A stretch of DNA of 64,000 nucleotides from Rhipicephalus microplus (Eukaryota; Arthropoda; Arachnida; Ixodida; Ixodidae): NCBI RefSeq assembly GCF_043290135.1, contig NC_134701.1:33259501-33323500 (forward strand), written 5' to 3'. Shown here piece by piece: positions 10,126 through 19,965 of the stretch. Below the pieces are notes generated by a model. That model worked only from the letters and a program-made list of their open reading frames with translations. It ran no database searches and was not told where the DNA came from. A program made the position numbers and the translations under genes. Each line of letters opens with the position of its first letter. Position 1 is the first letter of the stretch.

Positions 10126-10306
10126 CAGCCATCAACTACATTCGACCACATTCATGCTATCCATCAGGTAATAAATAACTGCTTAAAATGCAGCCAACCA
10201 CTACACATAGCTTTCATAGATTACGGGAAGGCATTCGATTCAGTAAAATTAATAACACTAATGCAGACACTGCGGAATCAGGATGTCGACAAAGCATACA
10301 TAAAGT
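10126..10306 (+). pseudogene. RTE LINE reverse transcriptase, part 1 of 3
   Basis: From ~10141 one open frame reads FDHIHAIHQVINNCLKCSQP, LHIAFIDYGKAFDSVKLI and LMQTLRNQDVDKAYIK. The DYxKAFDSV motif is RT motif A. It closely matches the RTE copy at 41394-42176 (MDYEKAFDSVE, LQNQDVDEVFIN). The line ends at AAG (10306) exactly where the 3' LTR of element C begins, and continues with ILEEIYKG at 15104. 5'-truncated. Confidence 0.85.
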
Positions 10307-10478
10307 GTATCATGTGTGGGTGGCAGTAAGACGACACATGATGTGACTGAGCCAAAGCAGACCGCGTGCCGCTTCATTGGGCTTTTTTATATATCCACAT
10401 GCGCAGCAAGGGAAGGTAGAGGGTGTGACAGTGGGGCTTGTCATCGGCTTGCGCGCGGCGATAGCCCAGTATGATACA
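10307..10478 (-). repeat. 3' LTR of element C (172 bp)
   Basis: On the minus strand it begins TGTATCAT and ends ATGATACA, an 8-bp inverted pair, and contains a TATA-box-like GGATATATAAAA near 10395-10383. It is preceded by a clear polypurine tract. Confidence 0.8.
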
Positions 10479-10491
10479 CCTCTTTTTCTTT
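10479..10491 (-). other. Polypurine tract of element C
   Basis: The minus strand reads AAAGAAAAAGAGG directly before the TGTATCAT LTR start; this is the plus-strand primer site expected at this position. Confidence 0.8.
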
Positions 10492-10529
10492 GCCAAAATA
10501 ATGCAGCAAACAGAAAAACTACAAGAAAG

Positions 10530-13340
10530 TCAAGAGATGAGACGGAAACTTTCGTCGTAGCGAAGCCTCTTTGGTTCACTGTGGTGACGGGTTGACCTGC
10601 GGGGCTCCTGCTCCGCTTCCGTTGTGGTTCCAGGTGTGCCAGCCGTCGCTTGCATTTCATTTTGCAACTCAAGCACTCCAGGCTTCTTGGCTTGCAGACT
10701 CCAAGTGGCGAGGCAGTGCTGATTCGGACCTTGCACTTGAGTGTCTTGCTCACGACTTCTGCGTTGTCGCCCTCGGCATCGTGGCTCTTCCCGTAGTCAG
10801 GCATGGCGCGGAAGTCTTTCATGGTTCGAAGCAGGCGCTGGCTGTTGCGCCTCAGCAGCCGTTCATTTTTAGTTTCTATGATGTGGGATCGAGGAGCAAC
10901 TTCCTTGAGTACTCTCGCATTGCGTGACCAATCGTAGTCTCGTATGCGCACCGTGTCTCCTTGTTGCAGTAGTGGCAGTGGCTTGCCTTTGTCCAGCTGC
11001 TTGTGCTTTTCTACTGGGCTTCCAGCTGAGCTCTGTATTCTTGGACGTTGGTGTGCAGTTGCCGTCTCTGTAATAGTTGTGCGGGTGAGTGGCCATCTTC
11101 TAATCCAGATACCGATACGACAACAGACCTAGCCCAAAATCATCACGCGACTCAGTAGTTATTTTCATGATGCGCTTGACGACCTGCACCTCCTTTTCCG
11201 CTAATTCATTAGACCGAGGGAATCACGGGCTTGAAGTGATGTGCTCTAAGTCATATCGTTTAACAAAGTCGGCAAATTCTTCCGACACAAATTGAGGACC
11301 ATTGTGTGTGTATACTTGTCCAGGGATCCCATAGCGTGCGACGACAGCGGAAGTTTTCTCTACTACTTCACGTGCTGTCATGTACAGCTAGCTTTTCTAC
11401 CTCAGGAAAGTTTGAGTGCGCGTCGTAGACTACCAAGTATGCGCCACCAGCAAACGAAGAGATATCGATGCCTACTCTGTACCACGGCATGCTGAATGTT
11501 GGCCGAAGAAGTGGCTCTTACTGCTGCTTTTAAGTATATTTGTGGCGTGCGCTGCATGAGCAAGTCATCAATTTTAGGCTGCGTCAAGGCAAGGACAGAA
11601 AACTATTCCACGCGCTCTTGCTCTGCACTTGTTCATTTCGAGATGCCCGGAATGTATTTTCTTTAAAATTTCAGCTCTCATGGACAGGAGTATGACACCT
11701 TTGCATTCTTTAAGTAATATTCCTTCGATGACAGATAGCTCAGCAGCAAACGGGCGTAGTTCCCCTTCAATGGTTCAACATTCGGCAAGCTGCTGTATCA
11801 CCAAACTGAGATAAGGATCTGCCGTATTTTCAACTTAAAGACGTCGCTTCGTTGATGTGTTTACTATTTCGAAGACGACCTGGATTGCGTGGACTTCGAC
11901 GTCTTCGGTTGTCGTCGGTTCCGACGCGCGGGCAGGTGCGTGGGAGAGCATGTCAGCCAGGAGCAGGTCTTTGCCAGGAACAAACTGCTAATCGTAGTTG
12001 TACTTGAGAAAGCGCACAAAGAAATGCTGTAGCCTTGGTGGCATCTCGCCGATTTTTTTTTTTGCAATCACAAGTGATGGCCGGAGGTCGGTCTCGATAA
12101 GAATCTTGCGGCCGTATATAAACTAGTGGAATTTCGCGCACGCAAACACGATGCCAAGCGTTTTTTTTCGATTTAGGAATATCGCGTTTCGCTATCACTT
12201 AGCGTCCGCGACGCATACATGACCGGGTGCCAGTCACTGCCGTGCTTTTGCAATAAAGACGCACCTATGCCGACTGCAGAGGCGTCTGCTGCCAGCTTCG
12301 TCTCTTTTTTTCTCCTCAAAGAAAGCCAGGAGCGGCGAGACGTTAATGTCTCACATACGGCTTCCCACTCACGCGCGTGAGCTGCAGTCCACTCGAAAAC
12401 ACTATCACCCTTGACGAGGCTCCGCAACAACACCGTGTTGTCGCTTAGTCGGGGTATGTACTTGCGGAAGTAATTCACAACTCCCATCATTCTCCGTACA
12501 GCATTTTTATCTTCAATAGCGGGCATAGCTCTGATGCTTTCGATCAAGTCGGAACTGGGGAGCACACCTTCTGGGTTATCACGTCACCCGAAAATGCTAT
12601 TTCGCTCACATCGAAGACACAATTTGCTGGATTAAAGGTCAGCCCTGCTTTCTCTGCTCTTTCTAGAGCGGCGCGCAGACGTTCGTCGTGTTGAGCTTTG
12701 TCAGCCCCCCCCCCCCCTAAGAAGTCATCGACGCACACACTTGCTCCAGGTACACCTTCGAAGATTTCGGACAGCGTTTTCTGAAATATTTCACTGGCAG
12801 ATGAAATTCCGAACAGTAAAGTTAAAAAGCAATAACCCCCGAATGGTGTTGCAAACGTGCAGAACCACGATGTAGCTTCATCAATTGGTATTTGATGAAA
12901 TCCGTATCTAGACGCGAAAACACTTGGGCCCCTGACAAGTCACTTTCAATGTCTTTGCGGATTGGCATGGGGTAGTGCTCACGCAATATATTTTTCTCAT
13001 TTCCGATGGAGGCGGAAATGTTGTAGGCCCATGTGTTCAGATTCGGGTGCACGTTAAAGAACCCCAGGTGGTCAAAATTTCCGGAGCCCTCCAGTACGGC
13101 GTCTCTCATAATCATATGGTGGTTTTGGGACGTTAAACCCCACATATCAATCAATCATCAATATATTTTTCTTCACTTCTCGTGGGTCCGTGCATACACT
13201 GAGCGACCCGTTCTTTTTCCGTACAGCAACAAAGAGACTCACCCATTCAGTTGGTTTTTCTACTTTCATGATGATGGCTGCTTTTTTTATGCGGGGAGTT
13301 CCTCACGTAGCGGTTCCTTGAGCGATAGTAGTGCTCTTAT
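10530..13340 (-). pseudogene. pol: Element C pol: RT, RNase H and integrase, decayed
   Basis: Pieces in order on the minus strand: RT start (KKNGSLSVCTDPREVKKN, ~13260-13165), RT after the SINE (LREHYPMPIRKDIESDLSG), RT catalytic box as CVDDFL at ~12735, RT tail and connection (VRRMMGVVNYFRKYIPRLSD), RNase H (AADASAVGIGASLLQKHG and ASRTLSDSETRYS, 12565-12173), then a frame-broken RNase H end (DLLLADMLS, ~11960), integrase core with THNGPQF near 11300 where a (S)DNGPQF motif is usual, and a basic C-terminal tail ending near 10530. Asp to His at the second integrase catalytic position and many frameshifts make it inactive. Confidence 0.75.
12998..13159 (+). mobile_element. Ruka-type SINE, 5'-truncated, in element C RT
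   Basis: A 162-bp body with the typical lines 'gtgcacgttaaagaacccc' and 'cataatcatatggtgg', ending in an ATCA-repeat tail. The tRNA-like head is missing. It is flanked by a 13-bp direct repeat AATATATTTTTCT (12985-12997 and 13160-13172). The element C reading frame (KKNI...) resumes across it, so the insertion is clean target-primed retroposition. Confidence 0.9.
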
Positions 13341-13352
13341 CGCTGGTTGAAC

Positions 13353-13822
13353 GACTGGAACAGCATCTGACCGAAGAACCATTTTGTATTTTCTGTTTAC
13401 GCAACCAGTGCCTTAAAAAGGTGTGCGCATTCTGTTTCGGGCCCCTCTGCACCACTTCATCCTATCGCATCGATGGTTGCCGGGACAACGCCGAACTCGC
13501 GGCAAGTGCTCAGGCCGACAAATGCTTGGCGCCCTTTCTTTACCTTGAAGAAGTTGGTGTCTGTTTCTGTGCCGTTTATCTCCAGTGCTATGGTCACCAC
13601 GCCAAGGTGTTTGATTACGAACCCATTGTAGACGGTGAGCATTGCCGTGCTCTTCTTCAATGCCGGTGTTTTCGATATGCGTTTGAAAACGCTGAGGGGA
13701 ATAAGACCCGCTTGAAAACCCGTATCTATTTTCAGGTCAATTTTGCAGCCGTGCACTTTACCACGTACTGTCCAATCTTTTCCTGCGTTGTTGCTGATTC
13801 CGCAGATGCTAACGTCAAGCAC
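13353..13822 (-). pseudogene. Element C protease region
   Basis: The frame from ~13822 reads LDVSICGISNNAGKDWTVRG, then LKIDTGFQAGLIPLSVFKRI, with DTG of the aspartic protease present but the usual small residue after it replaced by Phe. Then come FVGLSTCREFGVVPATIDAI and the link toward RT. It is open over ~120 codons, then shifts frame. The paralogous fragment at 14625-15103 has GTG instead of DTG. Confidence 0.75.
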
Positions 13823-13829
13823 GTCGAAA

Positions 13830-14604
13830 TAGTCACCAGAGTCGTTCTTAATCTCGTTAACCGGCGTGTTCTTGCGGCAGGACGCAGAATGGTTCTTTCT
13901 TTTGCATGCGTAGCATACTTTTCCGTAAGCTGGGCACTACCGTGGCGCAAGGCTCTTATTGTATTGCGTGGAACGACTTCTTTGCAGTTTTCCGCGTTCA
14001 TACCGCCGGGTAAATTCAACCTGTACGCGTTCACTGGCCCATGCAGTATTTTCTTGCGCCACTACTTCTGCTGCTTTGCCCATATCCTCTGCTTTCTGTA
14101 GAGTCAGGTTTTTGTCCCTCAGCATTTTTTCTTCGGTGTTCTTGTTATTGGTCCCGAAAACAATTTGGTCCCTTATTATGAACTCTTCAAGGTTCCCAAA
14201 ACTGCAAAGCTTGGCTTGCGTCCTTAACTCTCTTGAAAATCGTTCGAAAAGCTCGGCCTCATCCTGGACCTGCACGCGGAACACATGTCGCTCGTAAACC
14301 TCGTTCCCTTGCCCGAGACAGTACTCAACGAATTTTTGCACCAGCGTGGAGTAGTAGTCTTTTGCTCACCTTCATTGAAGGTAATGTTGTTGAAGATATC
14401 CACTGCCTCTTCGCCAGCGCTGCTGAGAAGGATCGCCGCCTTGACCACTTCTGTCCTAGGTTTCTCCGCCGAAGTCGCCATCAGGAATAGGTCAAGTCTT
14501 TGCATGAATAAATCCCAGTTGCGTCTGACGTTTTCAGACAGTTTCAGTGGTCCCGGTGGTTTACGGAGTCCATTCTGTGCTGCTCGCTGCGCCGGAAGTT
14601 CCAT
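13830..14604 (-). pseudogene. gag: Element C gag
   Basis: Starts at ATG 14602-14604 (MELPAQRAAQNG) and shows a Gag-like helical region (RRNWDLFMQRLDLFLMATSA, VKAAILLSSAGEEAVDIFNN). A frameshift near 14345 moves the frame to MQKFVEYCLGQGNEVYERHV, then FERFSRELRTQAKLCSFGNL and RDQIVFGTNNKNTEEKMLRD. Near 13930-13900 a Cys-rich part, probably the zinc knuckle, is frame-damaged. Only ~20 bp separate the ATG from the extra protease fragment upstream. Confidence 0.75.
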
Positions 14605-14624
14605 GTGTCAGAAATACAACTGCC

Positions 14625-15103
14625 GACTGGAACAGCATCTGGCCGAAGAACCATCTTGTATTTTCTTTTAACGCAACCAGTGTTTTGAAAAAAGTGCGCG
14701 AATTTTGTCTCGGGAGCTTTTGCACCGCCTCGTGCTATCGCATCGATGGTTGCCGGCATAATGCCGAACTCACGGCAAGTGCTCATGCCGACAAATGCTT
14801 GCGCCTTTTCTTGACAATGAAGAAGTTGGTTTTTTTTTTTTCTGCGCCGTCTATCTTCAGTGCTACGGTCGCCACGCGAAGGTGTTTGATTACAGACACT
14901 TTGTAGGCGGTAAGCACTGCGACGCTTTTCTGCAATGCCGGTGTTTTCAATATGCGTTTAAAGACGCTGAGCGGAATGAGGTTCGCCTGAGAACCCGTAC
15001 CTATCTTCAGTTCAATTTCGCAGCCATGCACCTTACCACGTACTGTCCAATCTTTTCCTGCATTGTTGCTGAGGCCACAGATGCTAACGTCAAGCACGTT
15101 GAA
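14625..15103 (-). pseudogene. Extra protease fragment fused upstream of element C gag
   Basis: A second, diverged copy of the protease region (roughly 17 percent different from 13353-13480 in the stretch I compared): LDVSICGLSNNAGKDWTVRG, then LKIGTGSQANLIPLSVFKRI (Asp of DTG changed to Gly), ending with KMVLRPDAVPV. It abuts the 20-bp leader of element C gag at ~14624 and the RTE LINE at ~15104. It has the same orientation as element C and stands where a 5' LTR should be. Confidence 0.8.
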
Positions 15104-15140
15104 ATCCTAGAGGAAATATACAAAGGATCTACTGCTTCTA
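15104..15140 (+). pseudogene. RTE LINE, part 2 of 3
   Basis: Reads ILEEIYKGSTAS in frame with part 1 (…KAYIK) once element C is removed, and with part 3 (IVLHKESGRIP) once the DNA transposon is removed keeping one TA (15139-15140). Confidence 0.85.
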
Positions 15141-15175
15141 CACAGTAAAAATTTTTGCACCCAAAAGGGTGTAAA
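15141..15175 (+). repeat. Left TIR of the DNA transposon
   Basis: Begins CACAGTAAAAATTTTT and contains the small palindrome CACCC...GGGTG. It pairs with 22780-22814 in inverted orientation with two mismatches. Confidence 0.85.
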
Positions 15176-15340
15176 AATGGTGCTTTTACAAGAAAGCACC
15201 CTTCGCAACACCCTTTAACACCCATTAATGGTCGATTGAAAAAAAGCACCCCTTTGTTTGGGTGCTTGCCTCGATAGCACCCTAAAATAGGCTCTAAGGG
15301 TGCTTTTGTGCCTGAGAAGGGTGTAGGTGCCGATTCATCA
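15156..15340. repeat. Left subterminal CACCC/GGGTG repeats
   Basis: About ten short motifs of CACCC(T) or AGGGTG in both orientations, with GCACCCTT-like pairs able to form hairpins. The same motif array lies inside the right end (22560-22800). Such arrays often are transposase-binding sites or foldback arms; role inferred. Confidence 0.75.
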
Positions 15341-15374
15341 GATGGAATATGCAGCATAAGAAGAACACATAATT

Positions 15375-15605
15375 ATAATATTTGGGATTTTACGTCTCAA
15401 AAACCTCGATATGATTATGAGGGCCGTCGTAGTGGGAAGCTGCAGAGATTTTCACCATTTGGTGTTCTTTAATGAGCGCTCATATCGCACAGTGCAAAGG
15501 CTTCTACCTTTTTGCCTTCGCCTGAATTCGACTGCCACGGCCGGCATCGAACCCGCGACCTTCGGATTGGCGGCCGAGCAGCGCAGCTACTGCACGAATA
15601 TGTGG
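15375..15605 (-). mobile_element. Ruka-type SINE copy (diverged)
   Basis: Minus-strand copy with a B-box-like GGTTCGATGCC region near 15545-15560 and the body end at ~15385 (reverse of gatttacgtctcaaaaacc). The middle is replaced by unrelated sequence (15480-15540), so the copy is old. It lies just inside the left end of the DNA transposon. Confidence 0.65.
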
Positions 15606-15799
15606 ATCTTGCGTTAAATGACGGCCTAATTGACTTAGAATGTGTGAAGGTGCTCTCCGAATACAGCAGAATGTCAGCAGAAGCAAATCGCGTTTCATCT
15701 ATAATGGCAATTAACTGCAATCCATGTTACGAAAGCTTTCCTTAGCGTTGGTTATAAGCTGCATGTTTGCTATGGATTATATACACACAAATAATGTTC

Positions 15800-16055
15800 G
15801 CCCGAGTATGGGTGTGTGTGCGTGTAAGTGCGATTGTGTGTACACCCGTGCATGTGTGCGTGAGCGTGTATGTGCGAGTCCGTGCTTGTGTTAAGCGTGC
15901 CTGTGCACATGTGTACGCCCATGCATGCGTGCGTTTACGGTCGCGTGTGTGTGTGGCCGCTTGTGTGTATACGTGTATGTGTGTGCGCCTGTGAATAAGT
16001 ATGCGTGTGTATTAGCCCGTGCGCCCTCGAATTTCGTGTGTGTGTGTGTGTGCGG
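15800..16055 (+). repeat. GT/GC-alternating microsatellite
   Basis: About 250 bp of imperfect GTGTGC/GTGCGT repeats, an alternating purine-pyrimidine tract. ORFs here (Val/Cys/Ala-rich) are artefacts of the repeat. Confidence 0.85.
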
Positions 16056-16820
16056 AGGGGGGAGGCACTGCTTCTTATTGTTTAAGGTCCCACACCTGTT
16101 GAGACTGGGAGTCTATATGGGAGGTGGCTTAAGGAATGGCGGTGGTCAACGCACTGTACACGGACTATTCAGTACATGGAAAACAGCTGCACATTTTCGT
16201 ACCTGATCGTTGCTTACGAACTTGCTGTGGTAGCTGATTAGGTCCGCCGAGGTGCTTCTACGCCCGAAAACGTGGGTTATGACCGATTCCCACGGAAAGC
16301 TGTCACTGCACTTATGCACAACCATCGTTTACCACCGGAATCTTGTTAACAACGTTTAACAAGAACGTGCCGTGCCTTTGCTACAGGTGCTTAGCTAGCT
16401 CATTGGATAGCCATATGGAATTATCGGCTGATCATGTGGTCAGCAAAAAGTTTGTTATAACAACCTCGGCACGTTTCGTGGTGCGTGACAAGCCTCCTAA
16501 ACATCCGCGACTGTGGATTAACTTGTTCCAGCTTCGACTACGCATTCAGTGTTTGCGGCACCGTACGCGGAAGTGCCAGACACAGACAATGCAAAAAGAA
16601 ATTCCTCTGGAAAAAGGTGTAGCGATGCTCTCCCACTAATGCTACCGAGGACGAAATAATCATTGTTTCTGGCCATTCCATGGTGCACTTTGTTTTCCGC
16701 AAGTTTTGCTTCACTATTTTTCGCCCACTGCAATTGCATTCCGTCAAAATACTCAAAGAACCCGAGGCTGGTAAATAACCTACGTCGCTGTGAGACTGGC
16801 TGGAAGGAGATTTGCCATTT
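16056..16820. other. Unassigned sequence inside the DNA transposon
   Basis: No recognised domain or repeat. Minus-strand ORFs of ~70-140 codons (16518-16943) have no motif I can place and lack supporting context. Confidence 0.5.
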
Positions 16821-16829
16821 ACAAGGAGT

Positions 16830-17127
16830 CATTCGGCGTCGAACGGCCGTCCGCCGTATGCGCCATAGCGTTTGCCTTTCGGCGCCGTCCTGGTGGGTTT
16901 CCCGCTCCGCCCCCCCGCTCACCCCGGCCAGCGTTGCTCCCACAACGGCGGCGTAGATAAGCGAATAGTTGCGTCACCGAACACCTGCGTTGACAGCTGC
17001 GGCGCCGCCAGTGCCTCCTCCTTCTCTATCTCAACGTCGCTCTCTCTGTCTCATCGTCTTTCAAATGCGTTGCGTTGGTTTGGGGTCTTGGCCGGTGTGT
17101 GTGTTCTAGCGAACAGGCGCATATTCA
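16830..17127 (+). promoter_or_regulatory. GC/CpG-rich, pyrimidine-rich 5' region of the spliced-gene candidate
   Basis: CpG-dense DNA (cgtcgaacggccgtccgccg, gcggcgccgccagtgcc) followed by a TC-rich stretch (ctccttctctatctcaacg...) in otherwise AT-rich surroundings, directly before the ATG at 17128. No TATA box. Promoter role inferred from position and composition. Confidence 0.35.
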
Positions 17128-17220
17128 ATGGTGGTCACGCATGACACCGTGTTCGAAGTGACGCTCGGATTAAGGAATATTCATGGAGTGGCGGACACGG
17201 ACAACTTGGGCCTGTTAACG
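17128..17220 (+). CDS. Candidate exon 1 of an unidentified spliced gene
   Basis: ATG opens 31 codons (MVVTHDTVFEVTLGLRNIHG then VADTDNLGLLT) and ends exactly at a strong 5' splice site, ACG|GTGAGTG. The composition looks protein-like and the start follows the CpG-rich region. I do not recognise the protein. It lies inside the TA-flanked DNA transposon, so it may be the transposon's own gene or a captured host gene fragment. Phase at the donor is 0, which does not fit the only open frame of the next candidate exon (needs phase 1), so an exon is missed, the alternative donor GTGTAC at 17226 is used, or the gene is broken. Confidence 0.4.
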
Positions 17221-18538
17221 GTGAGTGTACTGTTTTCGTAGGTAGTAATCATACAGCGCTAGCTGGGCGCCTGCAGCAGCTCTGCCGAAGTAGGCTGCCA
17301 GCCATTTACAACAGCATGCGTTCGCGGGCCTGTTGCAGATGCCCGATTAAACGTGTGACTTAACGAATTCACACTGCTATGCGCGATGTTGTGTAAGTGC
17401 CTGCATCACTCATACAGTGAGTGATGTGATCACTTAACAAGGGTGGGATTAGTTGCTGATCGCACATTGTCTCTACACTGCACAAAGTGGTTGATATTGT
17501 TTTAAGATCTGCTTTGGGCTACATCGTAATAACGTTTCTATTAATACTCAAATGTGCAACGTGCTTCTGTAGGTGTAAGCGTAAAAAAAGAAAGAAAAAG
17601 CAAAAATTATGTACAGAGGCGCACTGTACGAAATGGCTTGTTTTTTTGCTTAAAGACGGTATAGTTGGAGGTGCTGATATGCCGCGATGCTCCCAGCACG
17701 TGCGCCTCGGTCTTTTAGGCTATTTAGGACAAGTGCCACCAGCAACAGGGAAAGATCTAGCAGACTTCCAAAGGCGCGTTGTTGTGGCCATCGCCGTGCG
17801 TTGTTTTCCCTCGTTTCTGTTTGCTGTTTTCGTGCTTCGCTTTCATCTGCGATAATGTTCGGCGTTATAACAGAATCGAAAGAGTATACGTGACTGTTGG
17901 AGCTATGTGTGGTTGCTCTAGCATAAGCCATGGCTGCTGCAACGTAGTCGGCGTCCGCGCGCGTTGGTGTCGTTCGAGCGCTCTTACTTGCGTGATTGTG
18001 TTTAACTGAGTATTTAGGCACGGGTTGCGTTTGTAAATCCCGTAGTCAATAATCGCTAATAGCGTGCCTCTGATTGCCATCAGAGGATGGGCTTGGTTGT
18101 CGAAATATGCCAGACGCCTTTTCTGGAAGCAAGCTTTGAAAATTTTTTTTAAAAGAAGTACTTTCATACGTGCATGGCAGTGCCTATTGCAGGCCCGCAA
18201 CTCTTTAAAAACTGGACGAGCTATCACATCTTTTATGAAATTACAATGAATTAAGATGATTGAATTATAGATGACGAATTTCTGTGCTAGATTAGGTGCA
18301 CAAAACACATGTTCGCAGCCCTACGTCTAGAAAGCAGGCAAATAGGAAGCACAGCGTCAAATTTGGATTAGATTCCATTGACGGAGCGTCTTGTGAGGGT
18401 AGAAATAACGAGAAAATTGTTCATTTTTGATGCCCTTATAGAGGCAGTCAGAATCGCACTGATTGGTGACTTGTAACAATTCCTCAGATTGTTAGAGGCG
18501 TGATTAAAGTCAGTAAATCTTTTACTTTTTTTTTGCAG
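17221..18538 (+). other. Candidate intron 1
   Basis: 1,318 bp from GTGAGT to TTTTTTTTGCAG. ORFs on both strands within it (17487-17855 plus, 17650-18021 minus) show no known motif. A small extra exon here cannot be excluded. Confidence 0.35.
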
Positions 18539-18624
18539 ACCTCTTCGCTAGTGCCACGCCGAAGATCATTTGTTCTCATGTAAAAGAGAAAGCAGAGATG
18601 TCTTCACTGTTTGTACATGAAGAA
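18539..18624 (+). CDS. Candidate exon 2 of the unidentified spliced gene
   Basis: Bounded by a textbook acceptor (long T run then GCAG|AC) and donor (GAAGAA|GTAAGT). One frame is open over the whole 86 bp and reads LFASATPKIICSHVKEKAEM then SSLFVHEE; the other two frames have stops. The open frame leaves phase 0 at the donor. The combination of two strong splice sites with a fully open frame is the best gene signal in this part of the window. No family recognised. Confidence 0.45.
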
Positions 18625-18988
18625 GTAAGTTTCTTGTGCATTTTGATTAATGTTCCATGTTCTGAACGTTGTACTTTAGGAATTGTTTTTCACACTGGCT
18701 CACTACCCTAGAAGGAATTTGATTCTTAGGTGAGTTCAGGCTTTCGTAAGTGCCATTTTTGAGCTGTAGTCTTACACTTCACCTCGATTCGGGAATTCGC
18801 TGTATGCTGGAAAACTCTTATCTTTATCATACGAAATTATTGGAATATATGGGTTGTATGCTTCGAGTTCAGTGTAATGTCAATTACACGCCATTTCGAA
18901 GGATACACACTACACATTCTTTATATATGGTGCTGCCAGAACAGCACGAACATCCTTTTATGAGAAGTCATATTTGCTCTCATTACAG

Positions 18989-19134
18989 GATGAGAGGGTG
19001 CCGCTGACGTCCTGCGTAGTCTACCCCCCGGCCCCAGCCTAGAGCAAGCCTACTTCCTGAACCTCCACATGGATAACCGAAAATACTTCCGTGTCAGTAA
19101 TGACGAAGAAGGAATGACAGCACTGATGAGTTGA
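18989..19134 (+). CDS. Candidate last exon of the unidentified spliced gene
   Basis: Acceptor TTGCTCTCATTACAG|GATGAG. In phase with exon 2 it reads DERVPLTSCVVYPPAPA and stops at TAG 19040. Another frame is open from 18994 to a TGA at 19132 and looks more protein-like: GAADVLRSLPPGPSLEQAYF then LNLHMDNRKYFRVSNDEEGM and TALMS. A one-base frame change just after the acceptor would join exon 2 to this better frame, so the copy may carry a frameshift or the true acceptor lies a few bases downstream. Unknown function. Confidence 0.4.
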
Positions 19135-19231
19135 TTTTTTTTATTTTCAACATTGTCTACGGCCGCAAGGCCTTTAACAACCACCGTGATTGAGCGGCTT
19201 TTTCTCGGCGTGAGTTTGGAGTTTATCAAAG

Positions 19232-19288
19232 AAGTTGTTCAGGCAGTACGACGCTGAAAATTTTAGTGTCACAATGCCTGAACAACTT
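19232..19288. repeat. 57-bp imperfect palindrome
   Basis: Arms AAGTTGTTCAGGCA (19232-19245) and its reverse complement (19275-19288), with partial pairing continuing inward to AAAATTTT. It lies in the presumed 3' UTR of the spliced-gene candidate. Confidence 0.75.
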
Positions 19289-19678
19289 TTTCTAGTGTGG
19301 TCATGGTAGATGAACAAACATTGTTATTTGTGTAAGTTATTTTGCTTAGATATAGCTGGACCATTCTATGCCAAACGTCCCAGCCACTTTGGTGACCATC
19401 TTAATTGTATTTGAAAAAAAAAGAAGTGCTCACTTACTGCGTTGAAAACAGTGAACTGCTACAATATTGCAGCGAGAAAAAAAGTTTCGTTCATGTGGCT
19501 GGCTTATAACTTCCTGGCATAATGCCGTCTGTGTGCTGTTCGTGGAAAACTTTGTTTTAAAACTACCGCTTACTTTTTCTGAAGCAAATTCGGTCTACTT
19601 GTTAAGTATATGTGCTTATGTAAAGTATTTGAAGCTCAATAATAATAGTGCAATTTTTTTGCCACATTCGCTTTCAAG

Positions 19679-19684
19679 AATAAA
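19679..19684 (+). terminator. Candidate polyadenylation signal
   Basis: AATAAA about 545 bp after the last candidate stop, with GT/T-rich sequence following. AATAAA is common by chance in AT-rich DNA, so support is weak. Confidence 0.3.
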
Positions 19685-19965
19685 GCCAAAATGTGTTATG
19701 TTTGCATTTCTTATTGCAATATTGCACTTTGTATGAATATCTGAGCAGTGAATACTTACTTCACAGAAGGTATATTTTGAGGAAAAAATATCTTTAGACC
19801 TCTCAAGCTGCTGAAATATACGAGAAAATATCACGAATTTCACAAAATTGTGATTTTTGTTCGTATTGAGATGCAATTCGCTCCATGTTGTGATATAATG
19901 AAAACTCATCATTGTACCTAAATTGTAAGAAAATGAAATTCTTTCTGTAATAAAAATCTTATCGC

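Larger units (their letters stand above)
10307..15103 (-). mobile_element. Element C: defective gypsy element, chimeric 5' end
   Basis: Minus-strand gypsy element inserted in the RTE LINE. In transcription order: an extra protease fragment (15103-14625), gag (14604), protease, RT, RNase H, integrase, polypurine tract (10491-10479) and 3' LTR (10478-10307). There is no 5' LTR; the extra protease piece occupies its place. A SINE (12998-13159) breaks the RT. Frameshifts and stops are common throughout. No target duplication is visible at the right side. Confidence 0.8.

Noticed and set aside
12700..12720. C/G run as a regulatory quadruplex
   Set aside because: Lies in decayed pol at a frameshift (a 12-base C run); more likely slippage than function. 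The G runs at 37830 and 38605 were left out for the same reason.
15767..16206. Val/Cys/Ala-rich ORFs as a secreted or structural protein
   Set aside because: They are translations of the GT/GC microsatellite.
17650..18021. 123-codon minus-strand ORF as a gene
   Set aside because: No domain, no good ATG context, and it overlaps the candidate intron of the plus-strand gene.
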